From contig JAKASE010000001.1 in NCBI GenBank assembly GCA_021819135.1, positions 139,375 to 203,374 of the forward strand: a stretch of 64,000 nt of DNA. Reading direction: 5' to 3'. Numbering within the stretch: the stretch's first letter is position 1; every line of letters starts with the position of its first letter. A model generated the notes under the pieces. It saw only the letters and a program-made list of their open reading frames with translations. It was not told the origin of the DNA and did no database searches. Source of the DNA: Thermoplasmata archaeon (GTDB lineage: Archaea > Thermoplasmatota > Thermoplasmata > Lutacidiplasmatales > UBA184). Positions 34,400 through 43,209 of this stretch are shown here, piece after piece. Position numbers and translations under genes: made by a program.

Positions 34400-36304
34400 T
34401 CAGGGTGGGTCCCCGCGGGGGGAATCCCCCGCCGTTCCGCCTCGCGGCGCCCGGGACCCATTGCCCGGTGGGGGCGGTGGCGGACGCCGTCGTGCCGTGA
34501 ACAGGAGCACCGGAAGGACCCCTGCCAGGACCACCACGCCCGCGACGGCGCCGGCGAGGACGTATCCCTCGAACGGTGTCAGCGTGGGCGGTGAGGGGGT
34601 CGGGGGGTTCATCACCGTGATCGTGATCGAGTTCGACGTCTGGACCCCGACGCTGTCCTCGACCGTCACCTCGATCGCGAACGTCCCGGTCACTCCGGGA
34701 AGGCAGGTGAGGGTGGCGGTGTCGTGGTTCGGGCACCCGGGCGGCAGCCCGGCGTAGCTGTAGAGGAACGGCGAGGTCCCTCCGGTGACATTCACGATCA
34801 GGTTGAGACCCGAGCCGATATCGATCGTCGACGGCACCGCCTGGAAGAGGAGGATCGTGAGGTCCGCGTTGACCCGGAACGGTATCGTATCCGACCCGAC
34901 CGCCCCCAGCGGCCCGGAGACCGTGCAGGTCGCCGAATACGTCCCGGCGTGGGAGAACGCGTGGGCGACCACCCGTCCCGAGGCATAGCCTCCGTCCGAG
35001 AAGTTCCACGCGTACGAGGGCGACGTCACGGAAGTGGACGTCGTGCACGTGAACGCGCTCGGGAGTCCCGGGTCGCTCGCCGGGAGGACGGAGGCCACCA
35101 CTACCCCGGCCGGGGCGAACGCCTCGTTCGAGACCACCGGCATCGGGTCCGGCGACGAGCGGACCCGGGTCCAGGCCACCGACCAGGTCGGGCAGGTGGC
35201 ATTGCATACCGCGCCGAGTCCATAGGCGACCAGCGGGCCGTTGGTGGCGTTGATCTGGGAGATGAACGGCACGTAGTTCACGCTCCCCACCTCGCTCGCG
35301 TTCGCCGCGCGCCAGGTGAGCCCGACCACGTGGAGGCTCTGGGCGAAGTCCGTGGGCGCGTTGACGACGGCGACGTGCTGGACCGGGATCCCGTCGGCCC
35401 CGCTGGTGAGGAGGCCGCCGGTCGAGTTCCCGTTGACCCCGGGTTCGAGCGCGTAGGCGTTCGGGAAGAACTGGCTGCCGGTGCGGATGCCGGTGGCCCC
35501 CGCGACAAAGAGGACGAGCGGACCGCCGGACCCGCTCGTCCGCGACTCGGCCTCGACCGTCAGCGTGGAGGAGTACGACGAAGGCAGGATATCCTCGACG
35601 GCCCCGGTCGCCGACGACGAGGCCACGGTGAGGCCATCCCGGACGGTGCCGACCCAGCTGCCGAGCGGTGACCAGTCCGCGGGCAACGACGTTCCCGAGA
35701 AGTTCGCATAGGCATCGAAGACCCTCCAGCCGTTGTCGAACTCGGCATACGGGGTGCTCAGGAGGGGATTCTCCCCCATGTACCCGTTCTCCGACAGGTT
35801 GGTCGAGTTCTTGGGCCAGAACCAGAGCGAGACGTTCGTCGACCCGCTAGCGGGGATGGAGTTGAGGCGCAGCCAGAGGACCGTGTCCCACGAGGTGTTC
35901 GAGGCGCCCGACTCGATCCACCCGTAGATGGGCGTGCCGTTCGCGGTGTATTCCGCGATGCCGTTGCTCCAGTCCGTGTTGATGAGGGAAGCGTATTCGG
36001 AGCTGTTGATCCCGATCGGCTGGTCGTAGGTCCCGGTCGCGTTGGTTCCTGGGTTCTGTATCGTGATGTTGAGCCCGCCGATCGCCCCCGGGTGAGCCAC
36101 GGAGCTTCGGACGGTCCCCGGAGCCGACACCGACGCCGCCGGAAGGCCGGGGAGCCCCGCGGACCCGACGTCGGCCGCGTGGGGGACCGGCCCGGATGGG
36201 CCCCCCAAGGGCACCTGGAGGAGCGAGACCAGCACACAGGCCGCGATGGCGATCCCCCAGCCGACGGTCGAAGGGCCCGATCGCAGGGGGATGGACACGG
36301 CCAT
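34400..36304 (-). CDS. Large surface protein with DUF2341- and PKD-like domains
   Basis: 634 residues. An N-terminal membrane segment (VGWGIAIAACVLVSLLQVPLG) is followed by a DUF2341-like module (NATGTYDQPIGINSSEYASL, then WSNGIAEYTANGTPIYGWIE), a lectin-like beta domain, two PKD-like domains (SYAWNFSDGGYASGRVVAHA is the hallmark of the first) and a C-terminal transmembrane helix with a poly-Pro tail. The architecture fits a glycosylated cell-surface protein that binds polymers or neighbouring cells. ATG at 36304. Confidence 0.82.
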   Translation of the reverse strand: MAVSIPLRSGPSTVGWGIAIAACVLVSLLQVPLGGPSGPVPHAADVGSAGLPGLPAASVSAPGTVRSSVAHPGAIGGLNITIQNPGTNATGTYDQPIGINSSEYASLINTDWSNGIAEYTANGTPIYGWIESGASNTSWDTVLWLRLNSIPASGSTNVSLWFWPKNSTNLSENGYMGENPLLSTPYAEFDNGWRVFDAYANFSGTSLPADWSPLGSWVGTVRDGLTVASSSATGAVEDILPSSYSSTLTVEAESRTSGSGGPLVLFVAGATGIRTGSQFFPNAYALEPGVNGNSTGGLLTSGADGIPVQHVAVVNAPTDFAQSLHVVGLTWRAANASEVGSVNYVPFISQINATNGPLVAYGLGAVCNATCPTWSVAWTRVRSSPDPMPVVSNEAFAPAGVVVASVLPASDPGLPSAFTCTTSTSVTSPSYAWNFSDGGYASGRVVAHAFSHAGTYSATCTVSGPLGAVGSDTIPFRVNADLTILLFQAVPSTIDIGSGLNLIVNVTGGTSPFLYSYAGLPPGCPNHDTATLTCLPGVTGTFAIEVTVEDSVGVQTSNSITITVMNPPTPSPPTLTPFEGYVLAGAVAGVVVLAGVLPVLLFTARRRPPPPPPGNGSRAPRGGTAGDSPRGDPP

Positions 36305-36401
36305 GGTTGACCCGAAGGGTCTCCACGATGCCTCGGACCTGTCTTATACCCCCGGTAGGAGCCGGCAAATCGCGGAGGCGGGGTGGAACGCGACCCCGCC
36401 G

Positions 36402-36809
36402 CTAGGCGTGGTGTGCCTCCCGCAGCGTCCGTATGGGTCGGTCGTCGAAGTACACCTGCCACTCCTCCACGCGGCCGTCGCGAACGACCGCGCGCCAGGC
36501 CGCGTTCATCGACCAGCGGGTCGCCGGGGCGTTCTCCCCACCGTCCGTCGCGGTGCCACTCGCGACGCCGAAGAGGCCGACCACCGGTCCGAGAGTAAGG
36601 TGGTCCCGGATCACGATGTGGAGATCGGGGAACCGACCGAAGAGGGCCGACCAGACCTCAGCCATCCGCTCCTTGCCCCGCACCTCCTGACCCAGATGGT
36701 CGATGTACCGGATGTCCGGGGCCATCAGCTCGAGGAGCACCGTGACATCGTGGCGATTGATCTCGTTGACGAACCGCAGTGCCGTCCGATCCGGGTCCGA
36801 CTCAACCAT
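36402..36809 (-). CDS. SnoaL-like (NTF2 fold) protein
   Basis: 135 residues from ATG 36809. The pattern RFVNEINRHDVTVLLELMAP, DHLGQEVRGKERMAEVW, and a final strand WQVYFDDRPI matches SnoaL-like polyketide-cyclase or ketosteroid-isomerase-fold proteins, which bind small hydrophobic ligands. Catalytic role unknown. A longer in-frame start at 36878 adds a sequence without family likeness. Confidence 0.75.
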   Translation of the reverse strand: MVESDPDRTALRFVNEINRHDVTVLLELMAPDIRYIDHLGQEVRGKERMAEVWSALFGRFPDLHIVIRDHLTLGPVVGLFGVASGTATDGGENAPATRWSMNAAWRAVVRDGRVEEWQVYFDDRPIRTLREAHHA

Positions 36810-37065
36810 CGGGAGGACCGCCGCCCACGCCGTGACACCGGGGCTCGCCCACCGGCATGCGGTTCCGGGATAAGCCACTCTCGTCGGGGGAACCGGGCCG
36901 CCGCGGTCCTTCCCCCGGCCCGCGCGAGTGGAGAGACGGTGCTCCGTCTTCCGCTCCTCGCCCGATACCCCTCGGAGAGCCCGTTCGTCAATCCGTTCTT
37001 ACTCCCGGTCTAAGTACTGTAAATCCCGGGTACCCCCCCGGCGGGCGAAAGTCCGCAGGGACTCC

Positions 37066-37533
37066 ATGGCCTCGGCGGTCATCGTCTACGACTCGTGGTA
37101 CGGGTGCACCAAGGCGGTCGCCGACGAGATCGCCCGCGGGCTCTCCGGTGAGGGACGGATCCCGACGGTGGTCGCCCACGTCAAGGATACCTCCCCCGAG
37201 CAGCTCTTGCGGCACGACGTGATCGTGATCGGTTCCCCCTGCCACTTCGGCGCCCCCACGCCCCGGATCCGGGACCTCCTGCAGAAGATGCGTACGCTCG
37301 ATCTCCGGGGGAAGCGGCTCGCGTTCTTCGACACCTGTTTCTCCTCCGATCGGGGCCGGGTGACCGCGCGCATGGAGACCATGCTGCGCAACCGGAACCC
37401 GTTCGTCTCGCCGCCGTTCCTCGGCCTCTCGGTCATGGTGGAGGAGACGCGGGGACCGGTCGCCCCGGGCGAGATGGGGAAGGCGCGCGATCTCGGGCGC
37501 ACGATTCGCACCTCGCTGCTCCTGTCCCCCTAG
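37066..37533 (+). CDS. Flavodoxin-like protein
   Basis: 155 residues. AVIVYDSWYGCTKAVADEIA is the FMN-phosphate loop region, though the usual TGNT is replaced by WYGCTK. IGSPCHFGAPTPRIRDLL and LAFFDTC continue the flavodoxin fold. It may act as an electron carrier or a protoporphyrinogen-oxidase-like (HemG) protein. The ATG at 37066 is chosen since the fold starts at once; the in-frame upstream part is not flavodoxin-like. Confidence 0.82.
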   Translation: MASAVIVYDSWYGCTKAVADEIARGLSGEGRIPTVVAHVKDTSPEQLLRHDVIVIGSPCHFGAPTPRIRDLLQKMRTLDLRGKRLAFFDTCFSSDRGRVTARMETMLRNRNPFVSPPFLGLSVMVEETRGPVAPGEMGKARDLGRTIRTSLLLSP

Positions 37534-37607
37534 CCCGATCGACCCGAACTGGCGTGTCGGCGACCCGGACCCGGTCGCACCGGGGCCCGAGCGCGGGTGC
37601 CCCGCGA

Positions 37608-38324
37608 TCAGGCCCGCCGCTTCGCGTTCCGACGAGGCGCGCGACGGCGGCGGGCGACGTACCGCGCCAGGAAGCGCCGGGTCTCCCCCTCCTCCCGTCG
37701 CAGGATCCGGCCGAGCTCGGCGACCGGCCGCTCATGCTGGTCGACCCGAAGATCGACCCACCGGTCCCCCCAGGCCGGATCGAACCGCGCCTCCCGGTGG
37801 ACGACCAGGATCGCCGCCGACTCCATCCCTCGGCGGTCCCCGCCGGCGCGTTCCCCTGCGACCAACGCTCGGAAGAGCCGGTTCGCGAGCGTCCCCTTCG
37901 CCCGCTCGAACTCGCGGGCCATCGCCGGGACCACGCGCTCGTTCGCGAGCAGGTTCCCCTGGCACGCAAAGCCGTCGCCGGTCACCTGGCCGGCCCAGTC
38001 GTGGCACTTCGCGCCGGTCCACGCCGCCGCGTCGCCGCGACGGTCGACGACCCCGAGCTGGCGGGTGTCGCGTCCGGGATCGGTCCGCGTGAGGCGGCGA
38101 ACGACCTCGTCGGCGGACCGACCCCGTCGCAATGCCTCGAGGCCGAGGGGACCGTAGCGGACGTTCGACTGGGCTTGGGTCGCGAGCGCCCCCACCCGCC
38201 ACTCCGCCCAGGGGACCACGGCCCCCACGGCCATCGGCTTCGTGGCGACCACGACCCCCCAGTACTGGCGCTCGTCGTCCGTGGCGACCAGCGAGAACGT
38301 CCCCCCCGCACCGCGACCGTACAT
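37608..38324 (-). CDS. DUF1028-family protein
   Basis: 238 residues. TFSLVATDDERQYWGVVVAT, VGAVVPWAEWRVGALATQAQ, RYGPLGLEALRRG and FACQGNLLANERVV are all hallmarks of DUF1028, a putative Ntn-hydrolase-like family of unknown substrate. The C-terminus is highly basic (RRRRAPRRNAKRR). It starts 10 bases after the msrB stop, so the two form an operon. A link to repair of oxidised or damaged amino acids is inference from that pairing. Confidence 0.85.
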   Translation of the reverse strand: MYGRGAGGTFSLVATDDERQYWGVVVATKPMAVGAVVPWAEWRVGALATQAQSNVRYGPLGLEALRRGRSADEVVRRLTRTDPGRDTRQLGVVDRRGDAAAWTGAKCHDWAGQVTGDGFACQGNLLANERVVPAMAREFERAKGTLANRLFRALVAGERAGGDRRGMESAAILVVHREARFDPAWGDRWVDLRVDQHERPVAELGRILRREEGETRRFLARYVARRRRAPRRNAKRRA

Positions 38325-38334
38325 CGGCCCTCGG

Positions 38335-38715
38335 CTACGGCTCCGGGGTGAAGACGAGGGAGAGCGAGTTCACGCAGTGCCGGATGTCCTTCGGGGTGAA
38401 CCCTTCGCCCTCGAAGACGTGGCCGAGATGCGCGCCGCAGGCTTCGCACCGGATCTCCGTGCGGAGGCCATCGGGATCCGGGACCCGGCGGACCGAACCC
38501 GGCACCTCCTCGTCGAAGCTCGGCCAGCCGCACCCCGCGTCGAACTTGGTCTCCGACCGGTACAACAGGGCGCCGCAGCGTTTGCAGGAGTACGCGCCCC
38601 GGGCGAAGGTCGCCTCGTACTCTCCCGAGAACGGCGCCTCGGTGCCCTTGCGGACGATCACCCGCTCCTCGGCGGGCGTGAGCTTCCTCCAGGCGGCCGG
38701 AGGCCCCGTCGACAC
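38335..38715 (-). CDS. msrB: Peptide methionine sulfoxide reductase B
   Basis: 126 residues from a GTG at 38715. Four zinc-binding cysteines (C44, C47, C90, C93), the GCGWPSF motif with C62, and the catalytic C114 in RHCVNSLSL identify MsrB, which reduces the R-isomer of methionine sulfoxide. It complements MsrA encoded at 19934. It is the first gene of an operon with the DUF1028 protein. Confidence 0.93.
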   Translation of the reverse strand: MSTGPPAAWRKLTPAEERVIVRKGTEAPFSGEYEATFARGAYSCKRCGALLYRSETKFDAGCGWPSFDEEVPGSVRRVPDPDGLRTEIRCEACGAHLGHVFEGEGFTPKDIRHCVNSLSLVFTPEP

Positions 38716-38844
38716 GACCGGGCATCCCGCCTTGGCTCTTTACCCCTGCCCGCTCCGACCCCGCGGGCGGACGCTCCGGGCTCCCCCATCCGCGATCGCC
38801 GGTTCCGTGCGAGGCCGTAGCATGTAGCGACGCGGTCCACGCGT

Positions 38845-38853
38845 GATTTATCC
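38845..38853 (+). promoter_or_regulatory. TATA box for the GltD-like gene
   Basis: GATTTATCC centred about 55 bases before the ATG at 38904; predicts a leader of about 30 bases that includes an AGAGG ribosome-binding site. Confidence 0.5.
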
Positions 38854-38903
38854 GTCCGGGGCGATTGGTTTGAGTAGCTCCAGAGGTACCAAGAGGCCAC
38901 ACC

Positions 38904-40337
38904 ATGACCGATGCCGAGTCCCGATACGAGCGCATCGAGATCCCCGAAGAACACCCGGAGGACCGGGTGAACGATTTCCGCGAGGTCCTGCACTCCTACA
39001 CGCGCGAAGAGGCGATGCTGGAAGCGCAGCGGTGCCTCCAGTGCGCGCTCCCGTTCTGCGTCGAGGCGTGCCCGATCACGCAGGACTGCCGCGGGTACAT
39101 CGGACTGGTCGCGCACGGGCAGTTCGATGCGGCGGCCCGGCTGACGCTGAGGGAGAACCCGCTCGCGACGACGCTGTGCAAGGTCTGCTACCACTACTGC
39201 GAGGACGCGTGCATCATGCGGGGTCGCGGCGTCCCGATCGCGATCCGCCACATCAAACGGGCCGCCCTCGAGCACGGGAACTCGAACCTCGAGTACCGCC
39301 ACAGCGCCCCGAAACACGAGCGGATCGCGATCATCGGGGCCGGGCCCGCGGGCATCATGGCCGCCTGGGAGCTCTGCCTGCGCGGATACTCGGTCACGAT
39401 CTTCGAGAAGCAGTCGGCGGTCGGCGGGCAGGCGGGGGCGATCCCGCACTACCGGATGCCCCACCACGAGCTGCTGATCGACCTGCAGCGGTTCCGGGAC
39501 TTCGACCTCACGTTCTCCGAGGGGAAGACCGCCGGGGTCGACTACACTCCCGAGAGCCTCCTTGCCGAAGGGTACCGGGCGGTCTTCGTCGCGATCGGCG
39601 CGTCGAAGGCGAGCTACCCCGGCATACCGGGCGAGAACCTTCCCTGCGTCCTCCCGGCCCTCGACTTCCTCTACGACGTGAACCAGGGCCGGCCCGTGGT
39701 CCTTGGGAAGAGGATCGTCGTGATCGGGGGCGGGGACGTCGCGGTGGACGCGGTGCGGACCGCCCGCCGGATCTCTCCGGGCGCCGAGGTCACCATGGCC
39801 TATCGACGGACCCGGGGCGAGTCCCCCGCCGGCGAGGAGGAGCTTCGGGAGACGGAGCCGGAGGGGATCGCGTTCCGCTGGCTTCTCTCTCCCCTCAAGG
39901 TCCTCGGCACCGACCGCGTCGAGGGAGTGGTCTTCCAGGAGATGGAGTTGAGCGCTCCCGATGCCTCCGGACGGCGGGCGGTCCGGCCCGTCGAGGGGCG
40001 GACCGTCACCCTCGGGTGCGACACGGTCATCATGGCGATCGGCGAGAAGGCCGACCTCACCGGCTTCCGGCCGGAGCTCGGGCTCAAGATCGGGAACAAG
40101 GGCTGGCCCGAGGGGCGGCCCGCGGACTACATGACCGCGGTGGAGGGGATCTTCGCCGCGGGGGGTCGGTCGGTCGTGCACGCGATGGCCGCGGGGACCC
40201 GGGCCGCCGATGCGATCGACGCCTATCTGGCCCGGAAGGCGGGCCGTCCGGCCACCCCCAAGCCCGACCCGTACGGTGAGGGGGCCAGCCCACCTCAGGT
40301 ACCGGACGGCTACTCCTCCCCCGTCTGGAAGCCGTAG
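38904..40337 (+). CDS. gltD: GltD-like NADPH glutamate synthase small-subunit protein
   Basis: 477 residues. The N-terminus has eight cysteines for two 4Fe-4S clusters (C44, C47, C52, C56 and C92, C95, C99, C103). An FAD-binding GAGPAG is at 145-150 and an NAD(P)-binding VVIGGGDVAVDA is at about 272-283. This is the layout of GltD and its archaeal homologues, which pass electrons from NADPH to glutamate synthase or a related partner. No large subunit is encoded in the window, so it may serve another oxidoreductase. The last ~30 residues are a Pro-rich extension. Confidence 0.88.
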   Translation: MTDAESRYERIEIPEEHPEDRVNDFREVLHSYTREEAMLEAQRCLQCALPFCVEACPITQDCRGYIGLVAHGQFDAAARLTLRENPLATTLCKVCYHYCEDACIMRGRGVPIAIRHIKRAALEHGNSNLEYRHSAPKHERIAIIGAGPAGIMAAWELCLRGYSVTIFEKQSAVGGQAGAIPHYRMPHHELLIDLQRFRDFDLTFSEGKTAGVDYTPESLLAEGYRAVFVAIGASKASYPGIPGENLPCVLPALDFLYDVNQGRPVVLGKRIVVIGGGDVAVDAVRTARRISPGAEVTMAYRRTRGESPAGEEELRETEPEGIAFRWLLSPLKVLGTDRVEGVVFQEMELSAPDASGRRAVRPVEGRTVTLGCDTVIMAIGEKADLTGFRPELGLKIGNKGWPEGRPADYMTAVEGIFAAGGRSVVHAMAAGTRAADAIDAYLARKAGRPATPKPDPYGEGASPPQVPDGYSSPVWKP

Positions 40338-40422
40338 GCGTCCCGATCTCTGAGCTGCCCGCGGGTTGTGCGCCTTGGAAAGCGATCCGGTCCGGAAGAA
40401 GGTCAAGGTCGATGCACCCCGG

Positions 40423-40430
40423 TGATATAG
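40423..40430 (+). promoter_or_regulatory. TATA box for the DoxX-type gene
   Basis: TGATATAG about 53 bases before the ATG at 40480. Confidence 0.45.
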
Positions 40431-40479
40431 ACCCCTTTCTGCTCCGCACCGCGGCCACGGGGCAGGTGCTCGGGAGCGG

Positions 40480-41070
40480 ATGATGGGACCAGCGACCGCG
40501 AGTTGGTGGGCGGAACATGCCGGGGGCCTCAAGACCGTCTTTCGGCTCTTGCTCGGCGTCGTCTGGCTCGTGGACGGGGTGCTGAAGTTCACCTCCGGAT
40601 TCGTCGACGGTTTCCCCGGGGCCGTGCAGTTGGCTCAGTCCAACGCCCCCAGCTGGCTATCGGGCTGGTTCTCGTTCTGGTCGACCCAGGCGAGCGCGAA
40701 CCCGTCTCTGATCGTCTACACGGTCGGCACGCTCGAGCTCCTCCTCGGGATCGCGCTGATCCTCGGCCTCATGCGCAAGGTCGCCTACGCCGGCGGGGTC
40801 GTCCTCAGCCTGCTCATCTGGGCGGTCCCCGAGGGGTTTGGCGGACCGTACCAGACCGGGGCGGGGGGCACGGACGTCGGGACCGGGATCATCTACGCGA
40901 TCGCCTTCCTCGGGCTGATCGTCATCAACGCGACGTACGGGACGAGCCGGTGGAGCCTCGACGGCCTGATCGAGAAGCGGTTCCCCGGCTGGGCCCGGGT
41001 CGCCGAGTTCTCCGGAGGGGGTCCGGGGGCCTCCGGGTCGTCGGCGAGCGCGAAGGCCCCGTCCCACTGA
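40480..41070 (+). CDS. DoxX/DoxD-type membrane protein
   Basis: 196 residues with about four transmembrane helices (FRLLLGVVWLVDGVLKF, YTVGTLELLLGIALILGL, YAGGVVLSLLIWAVPEG, IIYAIAFLGLIVINATYG). The VDGVLKF turn and overall plan fit DoxX/DoxD proteins, one subtype of which is the thiosulfate:quinone oxidoreductase subunit of archaea. Whether it has that activity is unknown; no DoxA partner is present. ATG at 40480 or 40483. Confidence 0.75.
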   Translation: MMGPATASWWAEHAGGLKTVFRLLLGVVWLVDGVLKFTSGFVDGFPGAVQLAQSNAPSWLSGWFSFWSTQASANPSLIVYTVGTLELLLGIALILGLMRKVAYAGGVVLSLLIWAVPEGFGGPYQTGAGGTDVGTGIIYAIAFLGLIVINATYGTSRWSLDGLIEKRFPGWARVAEFSGGGPGASGSSASAKAPSH

Positions 41071-41118
41071 GCGCTCTCGGTCGGCCCCGGGGGGCCGGCC
41101 CGTTCGGGGCGGCCGGGA

Positions 41119-42741
41119 TCAGTGGGCGAGGAACGGGCGCCGCCAGTCGTCGGGCAGCACCGCGGTCTCCTTGATGTTCCGCGGGGTCAGCCACCGCAGG
41201 AGATTGACGATCGACCCGGCCTTGTCGTTCGTGCCCGATCGTCGGGCGCCGCCGAACGGCTGTCGGCCGACGATCGCTCCCGTCGGCTTGTCGTTGATGT
41301 AGAAGTTCCCGGCGCTCCAGCGTAGGGCACGCTCGGCGGCAGCGACCGCGTCGCGGTCCTGGGCGAAAATCGACCCCGTGAGCGCGTACGGGGACGTGCG
41401 GTCGCAGAGGCGCAGCGTCTCCTCGAACTTCGCGTCCGGGTAGACGTACACCGTGAGGATCGGTCCGAAGATCTCCTCCGACATGAGGATCCCCTGAGGG
41501 TCCGTCGTGCGGACGACCGTCGGCCGGACGAACCAGCCCTGGGAGCGGTCGACTTCGCCCCCCACCACCACCTCGTAGTGCTCGGGATCCTCCCGCGCGC
41601 GGGCGAGGTACCCACCGATGTTCGTGAACGATCCTTCATCGATCACCGCTCCCATCCAGTGGCCGAGATCGTCCACCGGCCCGACGGGCAACCGGGGCAC
41701 CTCCTCGCGCAGGATCCGGGCGACCTCGGGCCACCGGCTCTCGGGGATGTACGCCCGGGAACAGGCCGAGCACTTCTGTCCCTGGTACTCGAACGCGCCC
41801 CGGATCAGGTTGATCGCCGTGCCGCGGACGTCGGCGGAGGGATGCATGAAGATGAAGTCCTTCCCGCCGGTCTCTCCCACGATCCGGGGGAAGTTGCGGT
41901 ACCGCTCGACGTTCTGCCCCACGCGCTTCCAGATCTGGACCAGCGACGCGTAGCTTCCCGTGAAGTGGATGCCGGCGAGCGCCGGGTGGTCGAGCAACAC
42001 TGTCGCGTCGCGGCTCGAGAACGGCACGAAGTTCACGACGCCCGCCGGGAGGCCTGCCTCCTGGAGCACTCGGAAGATCTCGTAGTTCGCCGCGATGACC
42101 GCACGGGCCGGCTTCCAGATCGTGACGTTCCCCACGATCGCCGGGGCGGTGGGGAGGTTCCCCCCGATCGAGTAGAAGTTGAACGGCGGGATCGCGAGGA
42201 CGAACCCCTCGAGCGGCCGCCAGTCGAACCGGTTCGCCTCGCCCGGGTACTGGTCGGGCTGCATGTCGTAGATCTGGCGTGCGAAGAACGCGTTGAAGTT
42301 CCAGAAGTCGACCAGCTCGGCCAGGTCGATCTCGGCCTCGTAGGGGTTCTTCGACTGATTGAGCATGATCGCGGCGATGTTCCGTAGTCGGCGCGGCCCC
42401 GCGAGGAGGGTCGCCGCCTTCTGGAAGATCGCGATGCGGGAGGCCCAGTCCCGGTTCGCCCAGGCGTCGTGGGCCGCGAGCGCGCTCTCGGCACCCGCGG
42501 CGAGCTCCGCGGGTCCGGCGACGTGCGCCTTCGCGAGGACGACCGAACGGTCGTGGGGCGATACGACGTCGACCGTCTCCGCGCCGCGAACCTCCCGGCC
42601 GCCGATCACGAGCGGAATGTCGAGGGGGCTTCGCTTCGCTCGCTCGATCTCGGCTTGGAGCGCCCGACGTTCGGCGGAATCCGGCAGGTACTGGCGGATC
42701 GAGTTGACATCGTTGACCGGATGGTCGATCTTCGCGATCAT
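41119..42741 (-). CDS. pruA: 1-pyrroline-5-carboxylate dehydrogenase
   Basis: 540 residues, the length of mitochondrial-type P5C dehydrogenase. Catalytic C324 lies in GQKCSACSRAY and the general base E290 in ETGGKDF; NFYINDKPTGAIVGRQPFGG near the end is specific to this subfamily. It oxidises glutamate semialdehyde to glutamate with NAD in proline breakdown. No proline dehydrogenase is in the window. Start ATG at 42741; sequence further upstream in frame to 43104 is not family-like. Confidence 0.93.
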   Translation of the reverse strand: MIAKIDHPVNDVNSIRQYLPDSAERRALQAEIERAKRSPLDIPLVIGGREVRGAETVDVVSPHDRSVVLAKAHVAGPAELAAGAESALAAHDAWANRDWASRIAIFQKAATLLAGPRRLRNIAAIMLNQSKNPYEAEIDLAELVDFWNFNAFFARQIYDMQPDQYPGEANRFDWRPLEGFVLAIPPFNFYSIGGNLPTAPAIVGNVTIWKPARAVIAANYEIFRVLQEAGLPAGVVNFVPFSSRDATVLLDHPALAGIHFTGSYASLVQIWKRVGQNVERYRNFPRIVGETGGKDFIFMHPSADVRGTAINLIRGAFEYQGQKCSACSRAYIPESRWPEVARILREEVPRLPVGPVDDLGHWMGAVIDEGSFTNIGGYLARAREDPEHYEVVVGGEVDRSQGWFVRPTVVRTTDPQGILMSEEIFGPILTVYVYPDAKFEETLRLCDRTSPYALTGSIFAQDRDAVAAAERALRWSAGNFYINDKPTGAIVGRQPFGGARRSGTNDKAGSIVNLLRWLTPRNIKETAVLPDDWRRPFLAH

Positions 42742-43035
42742 GGGACCGTCGACCGGGGAGGGGCTCGTAACGCTTTCGCGCGCCCGTGAGGAAGTCGCTC
42801 GCGGGGAGCGCTCCTGCGACGAGATCCCGGAGCGGAGACGAGGGCATCCCGCCAGTCCCGATCGTCGGGACCGATCCCCCGGGCGCTGCCGGTATGAAGA
42901 GGGGGCGGGGTGGGCGGGCTCCCAGGGTATCCCTCCGCCAGCCCCCCGCCCGGCCGCTCGGAGCGCGGTCGGATACGGAGGAACATCGCGCCAGAGAGGA
43001 ACTCGGGTTGACGCATGCGTCCCCCCGTCCCAAGA

Positions 43036-43055
43036 GGTATCACCCTTGAGATACC
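43036..43055. promoter_or_regulatory. Inverted repeat, candidate operator
   Basis: GGTATC and GATACC separated by 8 bases, in the region shared by pruA and the rightward ABC exporter operon. Could also be a short hairpin. No protein partner is known. Confidence 0.35.
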
Positions 43056-43094
43056 CCGGAAAGCCTCGATCCAGTAACACGGCTCGCGGGAGCC

Positions 43095-43102
43095 CATTTA
43101 TC
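43095..43102 (+). promoter_or_regulatory. TATA box for the ABC exporter operon
   Basis: CATTTATC about 112 bases before the GTG at 43210; implies a leader of about 85 bases if used. Confidence 0.4.
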
Positions 43103-43209
43103 AACGGCCGGTCGGTTCGCTGGCCGATGATCGCTCCCGTCCCGGGACGAACCCTCCACCCACCGGTGGAACGCCCGGAGACGAGGACACGATCGGATGG
43201 AGGCGAGGT

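Larger units (their letters stand above)
42742..43209. other. Intergenic region between pruA and the ABC exporter
   Basis: About 470 bases with no supported gene. It holds an inverted repeat at 43036-43055 and a TATA box at 43095-43102; a minus-strand frame at 42738-43097 has no protein-like features. Confidence 0.4.

Noticed and set aside
42738..43097. Minus-strand frame upstream of pruA
   Set aside because: No family likeness and low-complexity C-terminus; pruA has its own ATG at 42741.
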